Shown here: piece by piece, positions 53,304 through 60,859 of the stretch | Position numbering within the stretch: position 1 is the first letter of the stretch | How the letters are laid out: each line of letters begins with the position of its first letter | NCBI RefSeq assembly: GCF_018491765.1 | Contig: NZ_JABWCU010000002.1 | Span: 1 to 64,000 of the forward strand | Length of the DNA: 64,000 bases | Direction of reading: 5' to 3' | Origin: Novosphingobium profundi | GTDB lineage: Bacteria; Pseudomonadota; Alphaproteobacteria; Sphingomonadales; Sphingomonadaceae | Notes under the pieces: model-generated | Databases searched by the model: none | Told to the model about the DNA's origin: nothing | What the model saw: only the letters and a program-made list of their open reading frames with translations | Program-made: the position numbers and the translations under genes

Positions 53304-55085
53304 ATGATCCTGCCCGGTTTTCACGCAGCCAGCGCGATGCTCATCGCGCTCGGCATGTTCTATGGCTTTTTCAACGGCAAGCTGCGGGTCGAGATCGTCT
53401 CGCTGCTGACCATCGCGACGATCGCGCTGCTGCTCTACGTCGTGCCGATGCCGGGGGAGGACAAGTACGCCGGGCTCGAGCTCGCCTTCCAGGGCTTTGG
53501 CCACTACGCGCTGGTCACGATTTGCGCGCTGATGATCATGGGGCGCGGCCTGGTGGTGACCGGGGCGCTCGACCCGGCCGCCCGCACGCTGGCAAGGGTC
53601 TGGCAGTTCAACCAGGGGCTTGGCCTCCTGTTCACGCTTGTCGTGTGCCTGTTCATGTCGATGCTCATCAACGACACCCCGGTACTCGTGCTGATGATCC
53701 CGATCCTGGTGCAGATGGCGACACGCGGCGGCATGCCAGCCTCCAAGACGCTGATGCCGGTCAACGCGGCAATCCTGATCGGCGGCATGGCAACCACCAT
53801 CGGCACATCCACCAACCTGCTGGTCGTCTCGATCGCACAGGACCTGGGCATGCGTTCGCTTTCGGTGTTCCACTTCACCCCGATCGTGCTGATTTCGGTG
53901 CTTTTCGCGCTGCCTTACCTGTGGCTGGTCATGCCGCGCCTGCTGCCCGACAACACTAAGGCGATTTCGGCCGAGAGCCGCCGGTTCCTCGGTAAACTGC
54001 GTCTTTCCGACGATGCGCCGATGCGGGGCAAGCTGCTCGAAGAGGCGCGGGGCCATCTGCCCGAAGGCGTGCGCGCCTGGCTGCCGCCGGGAAATCCCAC
54101 CCACGTCGGTCGCCGGCTCCTGGCGGAGGGAACCTACCAGGGCCTGCAGGAAGCGGCGCGCAAGCTCTCGGCGACACTCGCCCCGGTCTGGCTGCTCGAA
54201 CGGATCCGCTCGGACTCCTCGCGCTCGGGCGAAGACCTGATGGTGGCCGAAATGATCCTTGCCCCCGATTGCCGCCTGATCGGACTGACGCCGAGTACCG
54301 CGGGCTTCGAGGGCGTCGCGATGCTGGGCATCCACCACGTCCACCAGCCCTTGCGCGATACCCGCGCCGACACCCCCGACACGCCGATGATGGAAGGCGA
54401 CGTTCTGCTGATGATGGGTCTGCCCGAGGACCTGCGAACTTTCGCGCAGACCGAGGGGCTGCTCCAGATCGAGGGCGGCGAAGAGATCAGCCGCAGCGGC
54501 AAGGCGCTGCTCTCGGTGGCCATCATGCTGGGTTCGGTCGGCCTTGCCAGTTTCGGCCTCGTTCCGATCGCGATTTCGGCGCTGGCAGGCGCAATCCTGA
54601 TGTTCGTGACCGGCTGTGTACGTTTCGAGCGCGTCGGCCGTGCGCTTTCGGCCAAGATCATCGTGCTGGTGGCCTCCTCGATCGCGCTGGGCCGCTTCAT
54701 CCTGGTTTCCGGGGCGGCGCAATGGATGGGCGAACTCCTGTCGAGCGGCCTCCAGTATTTGCCCCCGGCGGGTGTTCTCGCCGCGATCATGATCTTCGTG
54801 ACGGTGCTCACCAACTTCGCCTCGAACACCGCGGCCGCGGCGGTCGGCACGCCGATCGCCTTCAACATCGCCAAGCAGCTGGGCATGCCCGAGGAGCCGC
54901 TGGTGCTCGCCGTCCTGTTCGGTTGCAACTTGTGCTACGCGACGCCCGTGGCCTACCAGACCAACATGATGATCCTGACCGAGGGTGACTATACCTTCCG
55001 CGACTACTTGCGATCGGGCGTCCCGCTCGTGTTGATCATGGTTGCTGCGCTCTCGACCACGCTGGTCTTCTGGTACGGCATCTGA
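53304..55085 (+). CDS. SLC13-family permease with TrkA-C domains
   Basis: A 593-residue DASS/SLC13-type transporter. Two blocks of membrane helices (about 1-215 and 410-593) flank a cytoplasmic region with TrkA-C (RCK_C) folds (DLMVAEMILAPDCRLIGLTP, EGDVLLMMGLPEDLRTFAQT). The conserved SNT-like motifs are present: TTIGTSTNLLVV in the first half and TNFASNTAAAAVGTP in the second. The family carries dicarboxylates, sulfate or arsenite-like anions with Na+. It is 16 bp after the GNAT-nitrilase gene. The last 82 bp overlap the 3' end of the opposite-strand HD-GYP gene. Confidence 0.9.
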   Translation: MILPGFHAASAMLIALGMFYGFFNGKLRVEIVSLLTIATIALLLYVVPMPGEDKYAGLELAFQGFGHYALVTICALMIMGRGLVVTGALDPAARTLARVWQFNQGLGLLFTLVVCLFMSMLINDTPVLVLMIPILVQMATRGGMPASKTLMPVNAAILIGGMATTIGTSTNLLVVSIAQDLGMRSLSVFHFTPIVLISVLFALPYLWLVMPRLLPDNTKAISAESRRFLGKLRLSDDAPMRGKLLEEARGHLPEGVRAWLPPGNPTHVGRRLLAEGTYQGLQEAARKLSATLAPVWLLERIRSDSSRSGEDLMVAEMILAPDCRLIGLTPSTAGFEGVAMLGIHHVHQPLRDTRADTPDTPMMEGDVLLMMGLPEDLRTFAQTEGLLQIEGGEEISRSGKALLSVAIMLGSVGLASFGLVPIAISALAGAILMFVTGCVRFERVGRALSAKIIVLVASSIALGRFILVSGAAQWMGELLSSGLQYLPPAGVLAAIMIFVTVLTNFASNTAAAAVGTPIAFNIAKQLGMPEEPLVLAVLFGCNLCYATPVAYQTNMMILTEGDYTFRDYLRSGVPLVLIMVAALSTTLVFWYGI

Positions 55086-56395
55086 TCGATCCGCTCGCGG
55101 CCCGAGAGCAGCGCTTCGCGCAGGTCTTCCGCCGCGGGTAATTCGAGCGCGTCGAGATCGGCAATGCCCTCGATGGCGTCCTCGCCGTAACACTCGGCAA
55201 GCGCGATCTTCGTGGCGCGCACGTGCTTGTGCACCGCGATCGAATAGAACGCGAGTACGGTGGGCAGTTCAGGCGCGCTCGGCGATTGGTCCACCACCAG
55301 CGCCACCCGGTCCGAGCGCAGGCGCACGAACGAGCCCACCGGATAAACGCCGAGGGCTTCCTTGAACCGCGCGAGGATCGCGCTGTCGAGCGGTCCGTCG
55401 AGCTCCATGAGGGCCGCCATTGCTTCGGCGGGATCGAGCGCCCGGCCGGTCGCCGCGCCCGAGACGATCAGATCGTAGCTGTCGCAAATCGCGGCCATGC
55501 GCGAGAAGATGTCGAGATCGCGCGTGTCGAGACCCTGGGGGTAGCCCCGCCCATCGAGCCGTTCGTGATGGCGCAGGACGGCCTGAAGCACTTCCTCGGG
55601 GACGTCGCCGGCCGCCATCAGCATGTCGTGGCCGACAAGGCAATGGCGTCCGTGGAGTTCGGCATCGTCGGTGGGCTCGGGCGTGAGCGTATGTGCCGCT
55701 ATCGCGGCGATGTCGGTTTCGACGCGGGCAAGGCCGACGTCGAGCAGCAGTCCCGCGAGCCCCGCCAGCCGCATCTCGCCGGGCGGCAAGCGCATCTGGC
55801 GGGCCAGCGAAACCATGAGGGCACTCACCGAAAGCATATGGTGGTAGGTCGCCTCGCTTTCGGCCTTGCAGCGCATGAGACCGGAGAAGGCATAGGGGTT
55901 GCGCTGGATCGATGCGAAGATGTCCTCCACCACCGGGGCCACCTCGGCCACGCGCGGCGCCTTGCCCAGCCGAGCCTCGAGAAAGACCTTCGAGATGATC
56001 CGGGTGGCTTTCCCGGCTGCGCGGCGAGCTGATCCGAATTCGCGGGCAATGGGAACCGGACCCGAGGCCTGCCCGGACGCGGCGCGCGGGGGTGGGCGCA
56101 ATCCCGGGCTGGCGGCGAACGGGCTTGCGATCATGGCGGGGGAGGCGTTGCGGCGGCGCAAGGCGCCTGGTGGGGGCGATGATGAACTGTCCGCAGCCGC
56201 TTTGGGCAGGTCCTTTCCCTTGTCGGTATCGATGACCAGGGCCTCGAGGCCGCTCGCGCGCAGCGCGGCGCATCGCGCTTCGTCCTCGACCAGGAAATGC
56301 GCGCGCCAGAAAGGGTGGGTGAACCAGTTGCCCTGAAAGGCATGAATGTACATGCCCTGTTCGACCTGGGCCGGGTCGATGCGCTTGAGAGCCAT
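55004..56395 (-). CDS. HD-GYP-type protein with degenerate HD site
   Basis: A 463-residue protein. An N-terminal DUF3391-like segment comes first (ALKRIDPAQVEQGMYIHAFQ, GNWFTHPFW). A low-complexity linker follows, then an HD-GYP domain at about 150-330. GYP is intact (HHERLDGRGYPQGL), but the metal-binding HD motif reads LLDVGLARV instead of HDIGK, so His and Lys are lost. c-di-GMP phosphodiesterase activity is doubtful; a binding role is possible. A C-terminal domain of about 100 residues follows. ATG at 56395. The stop lies inside the 3' end of the SLC13 gene on the other strand. Confidence 0.9.
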   Translation of the reverse strand: MALKRIDPAQVEQGMYIHAFQGNWFTHPFWRAHFLVEDEARCAALRASGLEALVIDTDKGKDLPKAAADSSSSPPPGALRRRNASPAMIASPFAASPGLRPPPRAASGQASGPVPIAREFGSARRAAGKATRIISKVFLEARLGKAPRVAEVAPVVEDIFASIQRNPYAFSGLMRCKAESEATYHHMLSVSALMVSLARQMRLPPGEMRLAGLAGLLLDVGLARVETDIAAIAAHTLTPEPTDDAELHGRHCLVGHDMLMAAGDVPEEVLQAVLRHHERLDGRGYPQGLDTRDLDIFSRMAAICDSYDLIVSGAATGRALDPAEAMAALMELDGPLDSAILARFKEALGVYPVGSFVRLRSDRVALVVDQSPSAPELPTVLAFYSIAVHKHVRATKIALAECYGEDAIEGIADLDALELPAAEDLREALLSGRERIDQMPYQKTSVVESAATMINTSGTPDRK

Positions 56396-56828
56396 GAGGA
56401 TCCGCCTTGTTGGTGCCGCGATCTTGGCAAGTCATCGCTTATACGCGGTGATCGGCCTTACTCGTTGATCTGCTTAGTCCAACTGAGATCGTGCGCGCAG
56501 TGTATCCCGATGTGCCTTTCGAACAGATATTCATTCCAGGCCGATGTGAGGAAATTTATATATTGAAAGTTCTTAGAATTTAATCATTGTATTTGTAATT
56601 GTCTTTCATTTGTGAAATGAACTTTGTGATTTTCAATCAAATGTGAAAACTTTATCGAATTAGTTTAAAATGAAGTTCGTTTGTTATTGCAAATGCGAAT
56701 TCGAGTTTTCCGTGGCTTCTGGGGTGGGCCTGTCGCGGACTTCACTTTGGTGTTAACCCTATTGATTTGTTCAAATACTCCGGCTCAAACATATAGTGGG
56801 GTGCTTGCTTCAATGCCGAGTGTTTGCC
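56396..56828. other. AT-rich intergenic region upstream of the GntR gene
   Basis: This 433-bp gap contains no convincing gene. Bases 56540-56720 are strongly AT-rich against a high-GC background. Two related inverted repeats stand out: TTTCA-TTTG-TGAAA at 56604-56617 and TTTTCA-N8-TGAAAA at 56630-56649. They may be operators, H-NS-like (xenogeneic) silencing targets, or remains of transferred DNA. Confidence 0.6.
56604..56649. promoter_or_regulatory. Paired TTTCA/TGAAA inverted repeats, candidate regulator sites
   Basis: Two inverted repeats share the half-site TTTCA, with 4-bp and 8-bp spacers, centred about 29 bp apart. They lie about 180 bp before the GntR gene, in the AT-rich part of the spacer. 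Binding by the GntR regulator is possible, but FCD-type sites usually have shorter spacers. Confidence 0.3.
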
Positions 56829-57509
56829 ATGAGTAAAGGACATTCCGAGGCGGTCAGCGAGCGCGTGGCCGATGTGCTTGCCGGGCGTATACTGTCGGGC
56901 GCATTGCCTCCCGGAATGCGGATCAAGCAGGACGAACTCGCGGCGGAACTCAACATCAGCCGCATCCCCGTTCGCGACGCCCTGCGCATTCTCGAGGCGC
57001 GCGGGCTGGTGTCGATGCGCGCGAACACCGGGGCGCGGGTGATCTCGCTCGACGAAGCCGATCTTGCGGCCGCGTTCGACATCTGCGAACGGCTGGAGCC
57101 GCTGCTACTCGCCAGCAGTCTTGCGCGCTTCACGCAAGAGGACGTGTTCGCGCTCAAGGCGCTGCTCGACGCGCCGTGCGAGGATATCGGGGCTGAAGCG
57201 ATGGTTCAGCGTGCCCGGGCCTTCCACTGGCTCGCGTACAGTCGCCATTCCTCGGCGCTGCTCGCCGGAATGGTCGAACGGATCTGGGACGCCTTGCAAA
57301 GTTACGTGCTCGCGGCCTGGGCGCGAATGAGCGAGGCCGACGCGCTTGGCGCGCGCGAAGAGCATGTCAACGAACACCGCGTGCTCTACGAAGCCATCGC
57401 ACGCGGCGAACTCGAGACGGCACAGGCCGTGCTCATCCTTCACATTCGCCGCATTCGCATGTTCGTGCTGGGATCGGCGCGCCGCGTGGAGCAGATCGGC
57501 GAGGCCTGA
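56829..57509 (+). CDS. GntR-family regulator with FCD ligand domain
   Basis: A 226-residue FadR/VanR-subfamily regulator. The winged HTH is at about 8-72 (VADVLAGRILSGALPPGMRI, NISRIPVRDALRILEARGLV). The all-helical FCD domain is at about 85-215, with likely metal ligands in DICERLEPLL, FHWLAY and EHRVLYEAIARGE. Such proteins sense organic acids. ATG at 56829 has a weak ribosome-binding site. No obvious target gene lies downstream; the antiporter/DUF389 pair is convergent. Confidence 0.88.
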   Translation: MSKGHSEAVSERVADVLAGRILSGALPPGMRIKQDELAAELNISRIPVRDALRILEARGLVSMRANTGARVISLDEADLAAAFDICERLEPLLLASSLARFTQEDVFALKALLDAPCEDIGAEAMVQRARAFHWLAYSRHSSALLAGMVERIWDALQSYVLAAWARMSEADALGAREEHVNEHRVLYEAIARGELETAQAVLILHIRRIRMFVLGSARRVEQIGEA

Positions 57510-57521
57510 TCGGCCTGGCCT

Positions 57522-59324
57522 TCAGGGGGCGGGAAAGCTTTCTTCCAGCGCGGCGGCGCGCGTCGCGGTGTCGCGCCGGGCCTTTTCGGCCGCCTCGTGC
57601 GAGGGGCTTGGGGCGTAGACGCGAATGGTGGCAATCACCGCCGTGTCCTTGCCCTCGGTCGGGGCCGTGGACGGCGTGGCTGAAGGTTTCGCGGCATCGT
57701 CCACATCTGCGTCGTCGACAGTGGCCGCGATCCCGGCCATCGCGAGCTGCCGCGATAGCGTCTCGAGCTCCGCCACGGGCGCTCCCGAAATGGTGACCGC
57801 ACCCAGACCCCAGCGCTGGAGGGCCCAGATGGCGAGGTCGACGGGGAGGGCATCGTCGGGCCGTGTGCCACTCTCCGGGCCGCCGAGCGCGACGCGCAAG
57901 CTCGGTTGGGGGGGCGGTACCAGGCGCACCGTCCAGCCGGATACGCCCTGGCTCGCGGCCTTTTCGGTGACACGGTAATCCTCGAGCGTCCATTCGGGAG
58001 CGGGGACCGGCTCGATGTAGACCTGGCGCTGGGCGCGGTCGGTCCAGATCGCACGCGTGGGCAGGCCGATCTTCTGGCGGATCGTCTTGAATGGGGGCAC
58101 GTCGGCGGCGATGCCCGCGGTCGTGCGCTCCATCGCGGCGTCGACCATGGCCTGCGTCTGCGAACGTACGTCGGCGGCGAGGACTTGCTGGAGGCTGATC
58201 TCGACGTTTTCGCCAAGGCGCGTGCGCAGCAAGGTCTCGGCCGCGGCTTGCGCATTCGCGGTGTAGCTGGTGGCGATGACCAGGGCCTTGACCTTGGGGG
58301 AGCCGAACAGGCTCGAGCTGACGTCGAGCTGGGCGACGTTGACGCTGTTGTCGCCGCACGCCTCGATGATCGCGTTTTGGGCGGCCGAGCGGATGCGGGC
58401 CTCGTTGGTCAGCTTCATCAGCGTCATCGTGAGCGGCGTTGCCAGTACGAGGAAGGCGGCGATCAGGATGGCGACGTAGCGCGGTGTCCACTCGACCTTG
58501 CCGAGCGGACGTGCCGCGCCCGAAAGGCGTGCGACAAGCGCGAAGGCGAACGTGATCGCGGCCAGGTTGGTGAGGAACAGCAGCAGCGCGCCCATCGCGA
58601 AGAGCGGCTGGAGCACGCCGATGCCATAGCCCACCACCGCGAGCGGGGGCATCAGGGCCGTCGCGATGGCGACCCCGATGGCGGTGCCGCCCTTGCCGAT
58701 CACGGTCGAATAGCCACCGGCGAGGCCCGAGAGCAGCGCGATGGCGAGGTCGAGCAGGTTGGGCTCGGTGCGCGCCAGGATTTCGGGCGTCGCATTGCGG
58801 ATCGGCGAGAGCAGGGTGAGCACGATGCCCGTCGCGATCCCGATCAGCGCGCCGATCGCCACCACTTTCACCGCGTCGCGGATGCGGTGCCCGTCGAGCG
58901 AGGCGAAGCCGAAGCCCATCGCGGCAATCGGGCTCATCAGCGGCGAGACGAGCATCGCGCCGATGACCACGGCCGTCGAGCTCTGAAGCAGGCCGAGGAT
59001 GGCGATGCCGGCGGCGAGCGCGCACATCAGGATGTAGCCGCTGGTGAGCTGGCCTTCCTGGCGGACGGTTTGGCGCAAGTCGAATGCCTGGTCCGGGCTG
59101 AGTTCGGGCAGCAGCACCGCGTGGGCGAACTTGATGCGCACGAGATGGAAGAAGGCCTCGGTCCGGCGCACCCAGTGCGGCCGGTTGAGCCAGGCCTCGT
59201 TGAACGAGCCGGGCAGAGGTGCATCTCGCGCCTCGCGGCTCTCGTCGGGGGTGGACGTGCCGGGCAGGGGGCTGTCGGGCATGGCGGGTTCGGGGCCGTT
59301 TTCGGGGGGAGTTTCGGCGGGCAT
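57522..59324 (-). CDS. DUF389-family membrane protein
   Basis: A 600-residue protein. An acidic N-terminus of about 70 residues is followed by a membrane block at about 95-300 with the DUF389 hallmarks SSTAVVIGAMLVSPLMSPIA and GLAGGYSTVIGKGGTAIGVA, then ATALMPPLAVVGYG. A soluble C-terminal part of about 280 residues follows. Its function is unknown. It starts 4 bp after the antiporter stop, so it is almost certainly coexpressed with the Na+/H+ antiporter. Confidence 0.88.
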   Translation of the reverse strand: MPAETPPENGPEPAMPDSPLPGTSTPDESREARDAPLPGSFNEAWLNRPHWVRRTEAFFHLVRIKFAHAVLLPELSPDQAFDLRQTVRQEGQLTSGYILMCALAAGIAILGLLQSSTAVVIGAMLVSPLMSPIAAMGFGFASLDGHRIRDAVKVVAIGALIGIATGIVLTLLSPIRNATPEILARTEPNLLDLAIALLSGLAGGYSTVIGKGGTAIGVAIATALMPPLAVVGYGIGVLQPLFAMGALLLFLTNLAAITFAFALVARLSGAARPLGKVEWTPRYVAILIAAFLVLATPLTMTLMKLTNEARIRSAAQNAIIEACGDNSVNVAQLDVSSSLFGSPKVKALVIATSYTANAQAAAETLLRTRLGENVEISLQQVLAADVRSQTQAMVDAAMERTTAGIAADVPPFKTIRQKIGLPTRAIWTDRAQRQVYIEPVPAPEWTLEDYRVTEKAASQGVSGWTVRLVPPPQPSLRVALGGPESGTRPDDALPVDLAIWALQRWGLGAVTISGAPVAELETLSRQLAMAGIAATVDDADVDDAAKPSATPSTAPTEGKDTAVIATIRVYAPSPSHEAAEKARRDTATRAAALEESFPAP

Positions 59325-59328
59325 GGGT

Positions 59329-60603
59329 TCAGGCGGCTCCCGAAATGCGGGGGTGGCGGGACTGGATCGCGGCGATGAGCCGGGCGATCGATCCGCCCTG
59401 GACGACGACGGCGAAGAGCACCACGATGTAAGTCGCGGCGAGCAGTTCGGACCGGATCGGCGAGGCCGGCAGCGAGAGCGCGAGGGCGATCGAGATGCCG
59501 CCGCGCAATCCGCCCCAGACCAGTGTGGGGAAGGCAAGGGGACCCATGTCGATGGCCCGCTTCATCGCGACGAGCGGCAGGCCCACGGAAAGCATGCGGG
59601 CGACCAGCACGATCAGGATGGTGGCGACGCCGAGCAGGAGGTAGCCCGGCTGGAGGTCGAGCGCGATGACCTCGAGGCCGATGAGCAGGAACAGCACGGC
59701 GTTGAGCACTTCGTCGATCAGCGCCCAGAACTTGATGATGTAGTCGCGCGTGAGGTCACTCATCGCATGGGTCACGCCCGCGTTGCCGATGATGAGGCCC
59801 GCGACGGCCATGGCCACCGGGCCGCTGACGTGGAGCGCCATGGCAAGACTGTAGCCGCCCATCACCACGGCAAGGCTGATCATGGCCTCGATGTTGTATT
59901 CGTCGATCGACTTCATCGCCGCGTAGCCGATGCCGCCAACGACAAGGCCGAGCAGGCCGCCGCCCAGCGCTTCCTGCGCAAAGTGACCCAGCGCGAAGGA
60001 CCAGGTGAACGGCTCGGTCCCGGTGGCGAGCGCGATCAGGATGGTGAACACGACGACGCCGATCCCGTCATTGAACAGGCTTTCCCCGGCGACGGTCGCC
60101 TGGAGCGTCTCGGGCATGGCCGCGCGCTTCATGACGGCCATGACCGAGACCGGGTCGGTCGGACTGATCAGCGCGCCGAAGACGAGGCACCAGGTGAGCG
60201 GCACCGGGATGCCGACGGCCCCCGAGAGCGCGTGGAAGCCAAAGCCGACGAGCGCGGTGGAGAGCACTACGCCGATCGTGCTGAAGACCAGGATCGGCAG
60301 CGCGCCCGCGCGCATGTGCGCCCAACTGACGTGCATCGCACCCGCGAAGAGGAGGAACGAGAGCATGCCGTCCATCAGCGTCTGCGAGAAATCGATGTCG
60401 GCGAGGAAGCGGCCGAAGGTCGCGGTCAGTGTGCTCGAGGGTACGAAACGATCGTAGGCGACCAGCAGCAGCGAGGCGAGCGTGCCCATGACGGTGAGCC
60501 CCACCGTCGAGGGCAATTTGAACGTGCGATGGTTCAGGTAGCCGAGTGCGGCCGCCATCACGATCAGGAACGAGGCGGCGTCGAAGGGCGTCAGTTCGTG
60601 CAT
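59329..60603 (-). CDS. Na+/H+ antiporter (CPA1/NhaP type)
   Basis: A 424-residue cation/proton exchanger with about 12 transmembrane helices. The core motifs are LSPTDP-type LISPTDPVSVMAVMKRA and ATVAGESLFNDGIGVVVFTI, with the conserved ND pair of CPA1 exchangers. Further features are LIDEVLNAVLFLLIGLEVIA and VWGGLRGGISIALALSLP. Start at 60603 (MHELTPFDAASF). It exports Na+ for protons and helps pH and salt control. It leads a two-gene unit with the DUF389 gene. Confidence 0.93.
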   Translation of the reverse strand: MHELTPFDAASFLIVMAAALGYLNHRTFKLPSTVGLTVMGTLASLLLVAYDRFVPSSTLTATFGRFLADIDFSQTLMDGMLSFLLFAGAMHVSWAHMRAGALPILVFSTIGVVLSTALVGFGFHALSGAVGIPVPLTWCLVFGALISPTDPVSVMAVMKRAAMPETLQATVAGESLFNDGIGVVVFTILIALATGTEPFTWSFALGHFAQEALGGGLLGLVVGGIGYAAMKSIDEYNIEAMISLAVVMGGYSLAMALHVSGPVAMAVAGLIIGNAGVTHAMSDLTRDYIIKFWALIDEVLNAVLFLLIGLEVIALDLQPGYLLLGVATILIVLVARMLSVGLPLVAMKRAIDMGPLAFPTLVWGGLRGGISIALALSLPASPIRSELLAATYIVVLFAVVVQGGSIARLIAAIQSRHPRISGAA

Positions 60604-60859
60604 CCGCCATCTGTAACCTCGGCCCGCCGCGCTGCCTAGCTTTGTTGCCGCCCACCAGGGCGAATGCGCGGAATGTGCAAAGCTTTTTTGCGGCGTTGCA
60701 CAATTGGGCTTGCTGCGCCGCACCCGTGTGGTAGCCATGATGGACAACAGTATTCGGATAAACGGGCGGGCCAGATTCCGCCCATGCTTTGGGCCTGGCC
60801 TGGGGCGGAGCGGATCCGGCGGACGGACACTTCGCGACAGCCGTTTTAGGAGAGAATCC

